From Pseudomonas saxonica (GTDB lineage: Bacteria; Pseudomonadota; Gammaproteobacteria; Pseudomonadales; Pseudomonadaceae): 64,000 bases of DNA. How positions within the stretch are numbered: the first letter of the stretch is position 1; every line of letters starts with the position of its first letter. The stretch spans positions 62,001-126,000 of the forward strand of contig NZ_VFIO01000003.1 of assembly GCF_007858365.1 (NCBI RefSeq), written 5' to 3'. A program made the translations under genes and the position numbers. The notes beneath the pieces were generated by a model, which did no database searches, was not told the DNA's origin, and worked only from the letters and a program-made list of their open reading frames with translations. This document shows, piece after piece, positions 52,031-61,775 of the stretch.

Positions 52031-52498
52031 TCAAGACTTAGCGCGAGCATCATTGCGATACGCTTTCACCTGATCGTGATTGCGTTGCACACCATGGAGT
52101 TGACGCTCTACAAGGTCACGAATACCAACCAAATTGTGTTCGTTTATTTTTTTAATGGCATCGTTATAAGCTTTCAGCGCATGGTCTTCACCGCGCTCGG
52201 CTTCATTAAGAATGGCCTCGTCATCTTTACCTGTGAACATCGACTTCACATCGACCCAACGACGGTGCAGATCGGCAGCAACGCTGGTGGATGTTTCAGG
52301 CTCGCCGCCCAGTGCCCGTACTTGCGCCTGAAGCTCGGCAGCCGCTTTAGCACAGTCAGCAGAACGCTGAACGAAAAAGTTTTTTAGCAGGGCGTCTTTA
52401 ACGTCTTCAGCGCAGGATTTAAAGCCTTCCTGACCGTCTTTACTGGTTTCGATCAAATCGTTCAGGATGCTAATGGCTTCTTTATTGAGGTCAGTCAT
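52031..52498 (-). CDS. PA2169/DUF2383 four-helix-bundle stress protein
   Basis: A 155-residue, mostly alpha-helical protein (LNDLIETSKDGQEGFKSCAEDV, then RGEDHALKAYNDAI) of the ferritin-like DUF2383/PA2169 family. Often stress-induced; biochemical role unknown. A single-gene unit ending at the shared terminator. The next 206 bases to the following gene hold its promoter and nothing else recognisable. Confidence 0.9.
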   Translation of the reverse strand: MTDLNKEAISILNDLIETSKDGQEGFKSCAEDVKDALLKNFFVQRSADCAKAAAELQAQVRALGGEPETSTSVAADLHRRWVDVKSMFTGKDDEAILNEAERGEDHALKAYNDAIKKINEHNLVGIRDLVERQLHGVQRNHDQVKAYRNDARAKS

Positions 52499-52704
52499 TG
52501 TTCAATTCCTTACACAGTTGAGGATCGTGCAATAGAGATTGCATGGGCTGTGCCAAGTTTTAGAAAAAATAAAAGCCTTATAAAACAACAAGTTATATTT
52601 ATACAAAAATCTGTATCCGGTTTATTTGCATGAACTGTCATTTGGCCTTCATGCAGATTGCCTGTATTTTCATCTGAACGTTTCACGTACCCGAAGGCTG
52701 CTGC

Positions 52705-52941
52705 ATGAACCCCGAAAAACTCGAGTTACTGGTCACCCGCCAAATGCCCTTCGGTAAATATCAAGGCCGGATCATTGCCGATCTGCCCGGCCAGTACTTG
52801 AACTGGTTTGCTCGCGAAGGGTTCCCCCACGGCGAACTGGGCGGCCTGCTCGCCCTGATGCAAGAGATTGACCACAATGGATTGTCGGATCTGCTCGACC
52901 CGTTACGCGCCAAACACGGAAAACCCAAACCTCGCCACTGA
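52705..52941 (+). CDS. DUF3820-family protein
   Basis: A 78-residue protein with the family core MPFGKYQGRIIADLPGQYLNWFAREGFP. The domain occurs in a group annotated as putative quorum-sensing-regulated virulence factors; its fold resembles nucleases, but no activity is assigned. It lies 12 bases before the class V aminotransferase start and is very likely co-transcribed. Confidence 0.88.
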   Translation: MNPEKLELLVTRQMPFGKYQGRIIADLPGQYLNWFAREGFPHGELGGLLALMQEIDHNGLSDLLDPLRAKHGKPKPRH

Positions 52942-52953
52942 TAGAGCTGCCCC

Positions 52954-54141
52954 ATGCCAAGGATTGAAGAGAACGCCCGCGACGAGAACTTCTGGCACGC
53001 CATTGCCGAGCGCTACGATCTGGCCCCAGGCCCGATCAATCTGGAAAACGGCTACTTCGGGCGCATGACCCGTGGGGTGGCTCAGGACTATCAGCGCAAT
53101 ATCGACTTTATTAACCGCAGTAACTCGGTGCATGTCCGTCAGCAGTTCGATAACACCCAGAGCCTTGAGATTCGTAATCAACTGGCCGACCTGCTGAGCG
53201 TAGAACACACCAGCATTGCCCTGACCAATTGCGCATCTGACGCACTGCAGTCCTTGATCCGTAACTACAACGGTTTGCAACCGGGCGACCAACTGCTGAT
53301 CAGTGATCTGGAGTACCACAGCGTTGAATACGCCATGCGCTGGGTCGCACAGCAACGCGGACTCGAAGTCATCGAAATAGTCCATGCGCATCCAGCCACC
53401 TATGAAAGCCTGGTGGCCAGCTATCGCGATGCCTTTGAGCGTTACCCCCGCATAAAACTGATGGCCCTGACTCACGTTACCCATCGCACGGGGCTGGTCA
53501 TGCCCGTTGAGGCGATTGTGCAGACTGCCAAAGAGCACGGGGTTGAGGTGATTCTCGACGGGGCCCATGCCTTGGGCCAGATCGACTTTGACCTCAAGGC
53601 ACTGGGTGTCGCGTTTGCGGGTTACAACCTGCACAAATGGATTGGATCGCCGCTGACATTAGGCTTTATGTACATCGACCCCCTGCGCCTTGCTGATATT
53701 GATCCGGATATGGGCAGTGAGCGTTACCCCGAGCCCGATGTGCGCACACGTGCGCCGTATGGCACGGGCAATATTCCGGCATGGCTGACCCTGCCCAAGG
53801 TGCTGCAAGAACACAAGGATCTGGGCGGCTCGACAGCCAAAGGCGCCCGCCTGAACTATCTGCGTGACCTGTGGGTGAATGAGGCTCGAAAGTTGCCCGG
53901 CATAGAGGTGCTGGTGCCGGATGATCCACGTTTGCAATGCGCAATTACGTCGTTGCGGTTCACCGGCCTACAGGATCAACAGCCGATGGCTGATCGCCTG
54001 CTCAAGGAGTACAACCTGTTTACCGTGGCCCGAGACGGCTCAGCCTGTGGCAGCTGTATTCGGATCACGGTGGGCTTTGCCACGTCGGTGGATGACATAA
54101 ACCAGTTGATCAAGGGGCTACGGGAATTGGCGCAAGGGTAA
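52954..54141 (+). CDS. Class V aminotransferase (isopenicillin-N epimerase-like)
   Basis: A 395-residue PLP enzyme. The PLP-binding D202 and H205 are in ILDGAHALGQIDFDL, and the Schiff-base lysine is K228 in GYNLHKWIGSPL. The pattern fits the isopenicillin-N epimerase/cysteine desulfurase-like branch, but there is no evidence for antibiotic synthesis here. The true substrate is unknown; desulfurase activity is doubtful because no SufS/IscS-type active Cys loop is visible. It forms a two-gene unit with the DUF3820 gene. Confidence 0.85.
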   Translation: MPRIEENARDENFWHAIAERYDLAPGPINLENGYFGRMTRGVAQDYQRNIDFINRSNSVHVRQQFDNTQSLEIRNQLADLLSVEHTSIALTNCASDALQSLIRNYNGLQPGDQLLISDLEYHSVEYAMRWVAQQRGLEVIEIVHAHPATYESLVASYRDAFERYPRIKLMALTHVTHRTGLVMPVEAIVQTAKEHGVEVILDGAHALGQIDFDLKALGVAFAGYNLHKWIGSPLTLGFMYIDPLRLADIDPDMGSERYPEPDVRTRAPYGTGNIPAWLTLPKVLQEHKDLGGSTAKGARLNYLRDLWVNEARKLPGIEVLVPDDPRLQCAITSLRFTGLQDQQPMADRLLKEYNLFTVARDGSACGSCIRITVGFATSVDDINQLIKGLRELAQG

Positions 54142-54156
54142 AGCCCCTCACCCTAA

Positions 54157-54177
54157 CCCTCTCCCTTAGGGAGAGGG
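54157..54177. repeat. Short intergenic hairpin repeat (CCCTCTCCCT type)
   Basis: CCCTCTCCCT (54157-54166) and AGGGAGAGGG (54168-54177), preceded by CCCCTCACCCTAA. This CCCTCACCCTAACCCTCTCCC form is a recurrent intergenic sequence in many proteobacterial genomes (recognised from memory). It may end the aminotransferase transcript. Confidence 0.7.
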
Positions 54178-54214
54178 GACTAGAAGCAAAAGCAGAGCTG
54201 CTTTATAAACGGGC

Positions 54215-54243
54215 AAAAAAAAGGTGCGCCGACCGAGCGCACC
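54215..54243 (-). terminator. Terminator of zwf-pgl-eda
   Basis: Minus-strand GGTGCGC/GCGCACC stem (54237-54243 with 54223-54229) followed by about eight T residues, 38 bases past eda. Confidence 0.9.
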
Positions 54244-54280
54244 TAAAAACCGTAGAACATACAACACATCAGTTACACAA

Positions 54281-54949
54281 TTATTGGTCCAGCAACGCCA
54301 GTGCCTCAGCCGTGCATTCTTGAATGCGTGCCCAGTCACCGTTTTTGATCCACTCGCTGTCCAGCATCCAGCTGCCACCCACACACATCACGTTTTTCAA
54401 CGCCATGTAGCTGCGGATATTGGCCGGGCTCACTCCGCCCGTTGGGCAGAATTTAACTTCACCAAACGGCCCGCCCAGCGCCTTGATGGCGGCCACACCG
54501 CCACTGACTTCAGCCGGGAACAATTTGAAACGGCGATAACCCAAACCGTAGCCTTCCATAATTCCGGAGGCGTTGCTGATACCTGGCAGCAGCGGAATAT
54601 CGCTGGCGACACTGGCTTCGAGCAGGTCTCGGGTAATGCCAGGCGTAACGATAAACTGCGAGCCGGCTTCTTCGGCAGCCGCCAGCATGTGGCGATCCAG
54701 CACAGTACCCGCCCCGGTCACCAATTCTGGCCGCTGCTCACGCAACACACGAATTGCCTCCAGGCCAAACTGGGAACGCAAGGTGACCTCAAGCGCGGTC
54801 AGACCACCGGCCGCCAGCGCATCGGCCAAAGGCAAGATGTCCTGCTTACGGGCGATGGTGATTACCGGAAGTATGCGTGCCTGAGCACACAGTTGGTCGA
54901 TCAGGGCGACTTTATCCGCCATCGAAACGTTCGCAGTTTTTATTGTCAT
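54281..54949 (-). CDS. eda: KDPG aldolase (2-keto-3-deoxy-6-phosphogluconate aldolase)
   Basis: Splits KDPG into pyruvate and glyceraldehyde-3-phosphate, the last Entner-Doudoroff step. It has 222 residues from MTIKTANVSMADKVA; an AAGGA 9 bases upstream supports this start over an earlier ATG. The Schiff-base lysine is K142 (RRFKLFPAEVSGG) and the catalytic glutamate E54 (ALEVTLRS). It is third in the zwf-pgl-eda operon, 17 bases after pgl. Confidence 0.96.
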   Translation of the reverse strand: MTIKTANVSMADKVALIDQLCAQARILPVITIARKQDILPLADALAAGGLTALEVTLRSQFGLEAIRVLREQRPELVTGAGTVLDRHMLAAAEEAGSQFIVTPGITRDLLEASVASDIPLLPGISNASGIMEGYGLGYRRFKLFPAEVSGGVAAIKALGGPFGEVKFCPTGGVSPANIRSYMALKNVMCVGGSWMLDSEWIKNGDWARIQECTAEALALLDQ

Positions 54950-54966
54950 GGCAGCTGATCCTTGGC

Positions 54967-55680
54967 TCATGGGCACCAGTAAATCTCTAACGTAGGTTGC
55001 AGAAAGGCACGAATTGGCAAGGCTGCTTCATCATTCCCGGCCAGCGCGTCATTAAGAGTGTTCAATTTGGACTGTCCCTGAATCGACAGCACCGTGTACC
55101 TGGCACTCGCCAACAGTTTGCGGCTCATGCTCAAACGTTGATGCGGCACAGTCGGTGCCAGCATCGGCCAACAACGACGAGGACTCTCAACGCTCAGGGC
55201 GTCGTTCAGATTCGGGCTGTTTGGGAATAAGGATGCGGTGTGGCCGTCATCACCCATGCCCAAAATCAACACATCGATAGGCGGCAATTCTGCCAAGGCT
55301 TGATTCGCCTGATCGGCAGCGTCCTGGAGGGTGTTGGCCGCGTTGTACAGCCCCACAAACCGCGCTTTGGCCGCGGGGCCTTGGAGCAAATGTTTTTTAA
55401 GCAAGCCGGCGTTACTGTCGCCATGCTCCACCGGCACCCAACGCTCATCCGCCAGACTGACGACCACTTTGGACCAATCAACAGGCTGCTTGATCAGGCT
55501 CTGGAAAAACGCTACCGGACTGCGCCCTCCAGACACCACCAAGGTCGCCACTCCTTGACGGGCAATGGCCTCATTCAATTGAGCAGCAACCGCTTTTGCC
55601 AGTTCTTCCGCCAGTTGAGCCGGTGTTTTGAACGTATGCGCGTGCACACCTTCTGGCAGTTTCAAATCAGATATCGCCAT
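54967..55680 (-). CDS. pgl: 6-phosphogluconolactonase
   Basis: Hydrolyses 6-phosphogluconolactone to 6-phosphogluconate (237 residues, DevB-type). Visible are [31 protein letters not shown] and [15 protein letters not shown]. The start [11 protein letters not shown] at 55680 has GGGAGG 7 bases before it. It overlaps the end of zwf by 14 bases, suggesting coupled translation. Confidence 0.95.
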   Translation of the reverse strand: MAISDLKLPEGVHAHTFKTPAQLAEELAKAVAAQLNEAIARQGVATLVVSGGRSPVAFFQSLIKQPVDWSKVVVSLADERWVPVEHGDSNAGLLKKHLLQGPAAKARFVGLYNAANTLQDAADQANQALAELPPIDVLILGMGDDGHTASLFPNSPNLNDALSVESPRRCWPMLAPTVPHQRLSMSRKLLASARYTVLSIQGQSKLNTLNDALAGNDEAALPIRAFLQPTLEIYWCP

Positions 55681-57136
55681 ACCAAGACCTCCCGTCACGT
55701 GTAATCAGTGCAATGGAGCTCATAGGCCCCCAAGAGCCGGCCGCATAGGGCTTGGGCGCGTCGCCCGACTTCTTCCAGCCAGCAATCAACTGGTCGCACC
55801 ACTTCCATGCCGCTTCAATTTCATCTTTGCGTACAAACAGGTTCTGATTGCCGCGCATCACTTCGAGCAAGAGACGCTCATAGGCGTCCGGAACCCGCTC
55901 GCTGCGATAGGTGTCGGAAAAATTCAATTGCAGCGGACCACTGCGCAATTGCATGCCTTTATCCAGGCCTTGATCTTTGGTCATCACACGCAGGGAAATG
56001 CCTTCGTCCGGCTGCAGACGAATAATCAGCTTGTTACCGATTTGCAGGCGCTGTTCCGGTGCGAAGATGTAGTGCGACGGTTCTTTGAAGTGGATAACAA
56101 TCTGCGACAGCTTTTGCGGCATACGCTTGCCGGTGCGCAAGTAGAACGGCACACCCGCCCAACGCCAGTTACGAATATCGGCACGCAGGGCAACAAACGT
56201 TTCGGTGTCGCTTTGGGTATTGGAATTTTCTTCTTCCAGATAACCCGGCACCGACTGGCCTTCGCTGTAACCGGCAATGTACTGACCGCGCACGACTTGC
56301 GTCGTCAGCCCTTCCGGCGTGATTGGCGCCAGTGCCTTGAGTACTTTTACTTTCTCATCACGAATGCTGTCCGCCGACAGGTCCGCGGGCGGATCCATGG
56401 CGATCAGACAGAGCAACTGCAACAAGTGGTTTTGAATCATGTCCCGCAGTTGGCCAGCCTTGTCGAAATACCCCCAGCGCCCTTCAATACCGACCTTCTC
56501 GGCCACGGTGATTTCAACATGGGAGATGTAGCGTTGGTTCCACTGGGTTTCAAACAGGCTGTTGGCAAACCGCAAAGCAATCAGATTTTGAACCGTATCT
56601 TTGCCCAGATAATGGTCAATGCGATAAGTACGGTTTTCCGGAAAGTACTGCGCGACAGCGTCGTTGACCTTGCGCGAAGACTCAAGGTCCGAGCCGATAG
56701 GCTTCTCCAGTACAACGCGGGTGTTTTCAGCCAGGCCGACCTTTGCCAGGTTTTCGCAAATCGCCCCATACACAGCAGCAGGCGTAGCGAAGTAGGCAAT
56801 CAGACGTTGAGCCGTGCCGGCCTGTTCAGCCAGAGACACATAGTCATGCGCGTTAAGAAAGTCCACATGCAGGTAGTTCAGACGCGCCAGAAAGCGGGTC
56901 AGTACGTCCTCTTCGATCTCCTTGCTGCCTACATACTGACGCAGTTGGCTGTCGATGCGCGCCAAGTGCGTCAACGCGTCCCCGGGCTCACGAGCCAATG
57001 CAAGGATTCGCGTGTCGTCATGTAAAAGGCCGGCACGATCCAGCTGATACAAAGCAGGAAACAGCTTGCGCAAGGCCAGATCGCCCAAGGCGCCGAACAA
57101 GGCAAAGGTGCACGGTTCAACCGTTATCGAAGGCAT
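55667..57136 (-). CDS. zwf: Glucose-6-phosphate 1-dehydrogenase
   Basis: Oxidises glucose-6-phosphate to 6-phosphogluconolactone with NAD(P). It has 489 residues. The dinucleotide-binding fingerprint is [19 protein letters not shown] (residues 11-29) and the substrate site YRIDHYLGK. First gene of the leftward zwf-pgl-eda operon, divergent from hexR across 199 bases, the classical HexR-repressed promoter region in Pseudomonas. Confidence 0.97.
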   Translation of the reverse strand: MPSITVEPCTFALFGALGDLALRKLFPALYQLDRAGLLHDDTRILALAREPGDALTHLARIDSQLRQYVGSKEIEEDVLTRFLARLNYLHVDFLNAHDYVSLAEQAGTAQRLIAYFATPAAVYGAICENLAKVGLAENTRVVLEKPIGSDLESSRKVNDAVAQYFPENRTYRIDHYLGKDTVQNLIALRFANSLFETQWNQRYISHVEITVAEKVGIEGRWGYFDKAGQLRDMIQNHLLQLLCLIAMDPPADLSADSIRDEKVKVLKALAPITPEGLTTQVVRGQYIAGYSEGQSVPGYLEEENSNTQSDTETFVALRADIRNWRWAGVPFYLRTGKRMPQKLSQIVIHFKEPSHYIFAPEQRLQIGNKLIIRLQPDEGISLRVMTKDQGLDKGMQLRSGPLQLNFSDTYRSERVPDAYERLLLEVMRGNQNLFVRKDEIEAAWKWCDQLIAGWKKSGDAPKPYAAGSWGPMSSIALITRDGRSWYGDI

Positions 57137-57201
57137 GATGTTGGTTCTTTTATCAAGTTAAGCTACAAATACCTTTTTTCAAGGCATCACTCAAGGAAAA
57201 A

Positions 57202-57218
57202 TGTAGTAATAAACACAA
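57202..57218. promoter_or_regulatory. Candidate HexR box in the zwf-hexR intergenic region
   Basis: TGTAGTAATAAACACAA is an imperfect palindrome close to the TTGT-N7/8-ACAA pattern reported for HexR; one arm deviates. It lies 66-82 bases before the zwf ATG. Position and context support it; the sequence match alone is moderate. Confidence 0.45.
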
Positions 57219-57335
57219 CATTTTCTCAAAATACAGAATCTTACTAGTGGTCATTACACACCATCAGTAGGATAGGCCACCTTACAGGCTCGCTTTAGAG
57301 CGGCGCTCTTTGCATCGCTGAACCTAGGATCATAA

Positions 57336-58205
57336 ATGGACCGCGTGCGAAATTTACTCGAACAAATCAAAGGCCGCCTCGAAGAGCTGAATAAAGCTGA
57401 GCGCAAAGTGGCTGAAATCATCTTGCAGAACCCGCAGCAAGCGACCCGATTCAGCATCGCGGCGCTCGCTCAGGCGGCGTCTGTCAGTGAACCTACCGTT
57501 AATCGCTTTTGCCGCTCCTTCGGCGTCAGCGGCTATCCGGAGCTCAAGCTGCAACTGGCACAAAGTCTGGCCAGTGGTGCAGCTTATGTCAGCCGCGCCG
57601 TTGAAGCAGACGACGATCCAGAAGCTTATACCCGCAAGATTTTCGGCAGCGCCATTGCGTCCCTCGACAGCGCATGCCAAGCCCTGGACCCGAACCTTAT
57701 CAGTCGCGCTGTTGATTTGCTGATTCAGGCGCGTCAGATCCACTTTTTTGGTCTGGGCGCCTCGGCTCCGGTGGCGCTGGATGCCCAGCACAAGTTCTTC
57801 CGCTTTAACCTCGCCGTCACAGCCCATGCTGACGTGTTGATGCAGCGCATGATTGCCTCCGTGGCGCACACTGGCGAGCTATTCGTGATTATTTCCTACA
57901 CGGGACGTACGCGGGAACTGGTGGAAGTGGCACGCATTGCACGGGCCAATGGCGCTTCAGTACTGGGCCTGACCGCCGAAAACTCGCCGCTGGCCAAAGC
58001 CAGTACCTTGAGCCTGAATATTCCGCTGCCGGAAGACACTGACATTTATATGCCGATGACCTCGCGCATCATCCAGTTGACTGTGCTGGATGTATTGGCG
58101 ACGGGTATGACACTGCGCCGTGGCGTGGACTTTCAACCCCACCTGCGCAAAATCAAAGAGAGCCTCAATGCCAGCCGGTATCCGGTCGGTGATGAATTCA
58201 ACTGA
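57336..58205 (+). CDS. hexR: HexR, RpiR-family repressor of glucose metabolism
   Basis: A 289-residue regulator with an N-terminal RpiR helix-turn-helix (about 1-77, [33 protein letters not shown]) and a SIS sugar-phosphate-binding domain (about 125-255, [20 protein letters not shown] and [16 protein letters not shown]). In Pseudomonas it represses zwf, edd/glk and gap until KDPG binds. Divergent from zwf. AGGAT lies 7 bases before the ATG. Confidence 0.96.
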   Translation: MDRVRNLLEQIKGRLEELNKAERKVAEIILQNPQQATRFSIAALAQAASVSEPTVNRFCRSFGVSGYPELKLQLAQSLASGAAYVSRAVEADDDPEAYTRKIFGSAIASLDSACQALDPNLISRAVDLLIQARQIHFFGLGASAPVALDAQHKFFRFNLAVTAHADVLMQRMIASVAHTGELFVIISYTGRTRELVEVARIARANGASVLGLTAENSPLAKASTLSLNIPLPEDTDIYMPMTSRIIQLTVLDVLATGMTLRRGVDFQPHLRKIKESLNASRYPVGDEFN

Positions 58206-58211
58206 TAAATG

Positions 58212-59075
58212 TCAGGCGCTGCACAACCCTGCCCGCGCCTGCAGACTCAAATGCGCTTGCTCACCAGGGGCAAGCGCCTGGCTATGGGTGCCACCACTGG
58301 TAGATTCAACACAGACAAAGCCCATGACTTCATTCCAGCTCACGCCCAACAAGGGGCGCTTACCGGGATGCCACACCACAGTATTGGCTGTGTCACCGGT
58401 GTCGATACTCAATGCCCGTTGCCAGGCGTAGTCATTGAGCTGCATTTCACCTTCTTGCTGGAACACGCGCTGGCAACCGCCTTCGACGCGTAACTCACCT
58501 TGTTGCTGGCAGACTTGTCGATTCAGCTGATCATAACCATGAGCACCTTCGAGCCCAGACAGCGCTACCTCCGCGACGTCGCCAATACGCCAGTATGCGC
58601 GCAACGCCTGACTCACTTGGCAAGGTTCATCGTCCTGATGCTCAGTGCTCAGGCGCAGTTCCATCTCTTCACCCAGACGCGCATGCAAATCAACCTGCCA
58701 GTCACACAACTGCAAGCGCCAGTGCAAGGAAACCCCGTCTTCATCTGAACTGCTGCTCAACAGTTTCCAGTCAATCAAACGCGCCCAACCGTGGGATGGC
58801 CACGCATTTTCGCTGGGATGGCGGCCATACCAGGGCCAAAAAATGGGAACCCCTCCACGAATTGCCCCCACCTGAGGCCACTTGGCAGCGCACCACAGCC
58901 AGGGCTTTTGCCCGGTCGGCTGAAAGTGCAGCAACTGAGCCCCCTGACGACTGAACACCGCCTGGCAATGCGGGTGATCAATGACCAATACGTCGCGCTG
59001 CTGAAAGCGCTCCCACTGGAAGATCGGTTGCTCGCGCTTGGATTTATAAAAGCGGTGAAGCGGGTTTTCATGCAT
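58212..59075 (-). CDS. D-hexose-6-phosphate mutarotase (YeaD-type)
   Basis: A 287-residue aldose-1-epimerase-fold enzyme that interconverts alpha and beta anomers of hexose-6-phosphates. Family features include RQGAQLLHFQPTG, RGGVPIFWPWYG, SHGWAR and the late VVWHPGKRPLLGVSWNEVMGFVCVE. The start MHENPLHRF is at 59075. It follows oprB on the same strand, but a perfect palindrome lies in between, so read-through or a separate promoter is required. It is convergent with hexR (6 bases). Confidence 0.93.
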   Translation of the reverse strand: MHENPLHRFYKSKREQPIFQWERFQQRDVLVIDHPHCQAVFSRQGAQLLHFQPTGQKPWLWCAAKWPQVGAIRGGVPIFWPWYGRHPSENAWPSHGWARLIDWKLLSSSSDEDGVSLHWRLQLCDWQVDLHARLGEEMELRLSTEHQDDEPCQVSQALRAYWRIGDVAEVALSGLEGAHGYDQLNRQVCQQQGELRVEGGCQRVFQQEGEMQLNDYAWQRALSIDTGDTANTVVWHPGKRPLLGVSWNEVMGFVCVESTSGGTHSQALAPGEQAHLSLQARAGLCSA

Positions 59076-59133
59076 GTGCCGCAGTCCTGAAATCGTGCGG
59101 GCCTGCCCGCTGAAAGGTGACGTACTGAAACAA

Positions 59134-59159
59134 AAACGGACAGCCTAGGCTGTCCGTTT
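59134..59159 (-). terminator. Terminator of the gts-oprB operon
   Basis: Perfect 26-base palindrome AAACGGACAGCC-TA-GGCTGTCCGTTT-type, followed on the minus strand by TTTTTG, 32 bases past oprB. Confidence 0.85.
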
Positions 59160-59190
59160 CGGGCAATTTCCAAGCGCTTGAAAGTGCGAC

Positions 59191-60546
59191 TTAGAATGCA
59201 GCTTGAATCTTCAGGCCGCCAACCAGAGCATTTTCTACTTGAGTCACACCACCTGGGTGCTTGATGTACTGCAAGTTAGGACGCAAGGTCAACCAGTTGG
59301 TCACATGGAAACCGTAATTGACTTCAATGTCGTACTCAGTGTGCTGCACTGGCTGATACAACGGGTTGTCGTAGTTGGACACATCGTTGTAAGCATTCAG
59401 CAGACGCTCACCTTTGGTCACGTCGTCGTTGACGTGAATACGAGCGACACCGATGCCGATATCATCTTTAGGACGCGAATCGAACGGGCCTTTGTAAACC
59501 AGCATCAACGACTGATAGTTGTCGATCATGTTGGTGTCTTTGTCATGGAACGTGGCGTTGGCCGAGAAGTGCAGACCACGAGAAGCATCACCGTTATGAG
59601 TGGTGAGCTGCTGCTGCACAACCAACCAGTAACCGTACTTGCTGTCGTGGCTGCGGAAGGCATTACCGGTAATGACCGCGTCCTGACCGTTTACATCTTT
59701 ACGGACGTCGTCAGCATCTGCAGTGCTTTTGTAGTAACCCACACGGTATTCACCCGGCAGGCCATTGACCTTGGGCGACCATACCAACTCAACGGGAAGC
59801 ACAGTACCTTTGGTGCCGCTGCCGCTCAGCTTGAAGGCGTTACCGGACTCCAGCTGCGAAGGGTTCATGTTGTACGCACCGATCTGCGCGTAGAACTCTG
59901 GCGTGATGTTGTACTTCACGCGAAGAGCCGCAACACTGACGGGCCAGTTGTACCAAACACCGCCGTCATAGTCGCCCACTTGGGAACCACACAATGACAG
60001 GCTCTGGAAATCACAAGGGAATGAGTTGAAGTCTTCACCTTCACCGAAATAACCGGCTTTAACATCCAGCTTTCCGTCAAAGTACTTTTGTTTGATCCAC
60101 AATTGGGTCAAACGTACTGTTTGGCCACGACCCCACACTTCTTGAGAAGAACTCAGTGTGCCAACGCGCGGATCGCCAATACGGTCATTGGAAATGTTAT
60201 TGCCTTGACGGGCAGTAATCATTGCCTTGAACTCGGTATCTTTCCAGCCCAGGATCTTTTCAAGATCCATTTTGACCCCAAGGCCATACTGGTCGCTGTA
60301 TCGTGCCGTGGTGTTCTTGTTGTAGCCGCCCTGAAGGTTGCTACCCATTTCACCCACGTAATCGAGGGTAAAGTCGTAGCCTTTTTCCAGCAGTTCAGTC
60401 CGTGTACCACCCCAGTCACCGAACATCCACTTGGAGTCAGCGCTGAAGGCTTCTTCCGCGGCAAAACTGTTGCTGGCACAAAGCCCTAGCGATGCTACAG
60501 CTAAAAGCTGGCACGCCAGTCGAGGGCGAGTGATTCTGTTGTCCAT
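59191..60546 (-). CDS. oprB: Carbohydrate-selective porin OprB
   Basis: Outer-membrane glucose porin of 451 residues with a long signal peptide (MDNRITRPRL... ending SNSFA, then AEEAFSADSKWMFGDWGG). It has the OprB family strand patterns and a C-terminal aromatic residue (GLKIQAAF) required for outer-membrane assembly. The start MDNRITRP has GAGGA 7 bases before it. Located directly after gtsD, it feeds the Gts importer. Confidence 0.95.
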   Translation of the reverse strand: MDNRITRPRLACQLLAVASLGLCASNSFAAEEAFSADSKWMFGDWGGTRTELLEKGYDFTLDYVGEMGSNLQGGYNKNTTARYSDQYGLGVKMDLEKILGWKDTEFKAMITARQGNNISNDRIGDPRVGTLSSSQEVWGRGQTVRLTQLWIKQKYFDGKLDVKAGYFGEGEDFNSFPCDFQSLSLCGSQVGDYDGGVWYNWPVSVAALRVKYNITPEFYAQIGAYNMNPSQLESGNAFKLSGSGTKGTVLPVELVWSPKVNGLPGEYRVGYYKSTADADDVRKDVNGQDAVITGNAFRSHDSKYGYWLVVQQQLTTHNGDASRGLHFSANATFHDKDTNMIDNYQSLMLVYKGPFDSRPKDDIGIGVARIHVNDDVTKGERLLNAYNDVSNYDNPLYQPVQHTEYDIEVNYGFHVTNWLTLRPNLQYIKHPGGVTQVENALVGGLKIQAAF

Positions 60547-60641
60547 CCCATATTCCTCAAATTTCTTTATTCGACTGTGTACGTGGTATAGCTCAAACAG
60601 AGCAGGCAGCAAATTATTTGCCTAAACTCAACACGCCTGAA

Positions 60642-61772
60642 CTACGCCACGCATTCTTGAGGCACACACAAGGCCCTGAGACGTTCACCAGTATTAGCAT
60701 CAAATAGTAACACTTTACTGGAATCGAACTGTAGAGTTAGATTTTGGCCGGAGTCAGGAGCAGAATCCGGTGTCAAACGACAGCAGACCTTAGTGTTATT
60801 GATGTTTACAAAAACCAAAGTATCAGGCCCAGTTGGCTCTACAACTTGCACTTCTGCTCGCAGAATGGGCAAATTACTGAGTTCACTTGACGCCAATACT
60901 ATTTGCTCGGGGCGAATGCCCAAGATCAACTCTCGGTCCTCCAGCCCCGCATCGCTTAAGGCCAACGGCAACTCGCACCGTGACTGTCCGCTTTCCAGTA
61001 CAGCCAGCAAACAGTCATTGCGGCGCTGCAAGCGCACCGGAATAAAGTTCATCGGCGGTGAACCAATAAAACTGGCGACAAACAGATTGGCCGGATCGTT
61101 ATAAATCTGCTTCGGCGTACCAAACTGTTGAATGATCCCATCTTTCATAACCGCCACTTTATCGCCCAGTGTCATGGCTTCAATCTGGTCATGGGTGACG
61201 TAGACAGTGGTGGTTTTAAGTCGCTGGTGCATCAGCTTCATTTCGGTGCGCATCTCAACCCGCAACTTTGCGTCGAGGTTAGACAGCGGTTCGTCAAACA
61301 GGTAAATCTTGGGTCGCCGCGCCAGCGCCCGTCCCATTGCGACGCGCTGCTGTTGGCCGCCCGATAACTGACCGGGCTTGCGCTTGAGCAGGTGTTCGAT
61401 TTGCAGCAACTTGGCCACACGAGCGACTTCTTCATCGATCGCTGCCGCACTCATTTTTCGGATCTTTAGACCGAATGCGATGTTGTCGCGCACGCTCATG
61501 GTCGGGTACAGCGCATAAGACTGAAACACCATGGCGATGTCGCGGTCTTTGGGGCTCATGCCGCTGATGTCGGCTTCATCCACCAGAATCGAGCCGCCGC
61601 TAATGCTTTCAAGCCCGGCGATGCAGTTCATCAAGGTTGACTTGCCGCAGCCCGAAGGCCCCACCAGGATCAAAAATTCGCCGTCATCGATTTTCAGTTC
61701 AATGTTTTTGAGCGTATCGGGCAAACCCTTGCCGTAGCTTTTGTTGACGTTACGTAATTCGAGCGTTGCCAT
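60642..61772 (-). CDS. gtsD: Glucose/mannose ABC transporter ATPase GtsD (MalK-like)
   Basis: A 376-residue ATPase: Walker A GPSGCGKST, signature LSGGQQQRVAMGRALARRP, Walker B IYLFDEPLSNLD, then a C-terminal TOBE/regulatory domain (about 240-370) as in MalK/UgpC. It lies 3 bases after gtsC and energises glucose import. Confidence 0.95.
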   Translation of the reverse strand: MATLELRNVNKSYGKGLPDTLKNIELKIDDGEFLILVGPSGCGKSTLMNCIAGLESISGGSILVDEADISGMSPKDRDIAMVFQSYALYPTMSVRDNIAFGLKIRKMSAAAIDEEVARVAKLLQIEHLLKRKPGQLSGGQQQRVAMGRALARRPKIYLFDEPLSNLDAKLRVEMRTEMKLMHQRLKTTTVYVTHDQIEAMTLGDKVAVMKDGIIQQFGTPKQIYNDPANLFVASFIGSPPMNFIPVRLQRRNDCLLAVLESGQSRCELPLALSDAGLEDRELILGIRPEQIVLASSELSNLPILRAEVQVVEPTGPDTLVFVNINNTKVCCRLTPDSAPDSGQNLTLQFDSSKVLLFDANTGERLRALCVPQECVA

Positions 61773-61775
61773 GCC

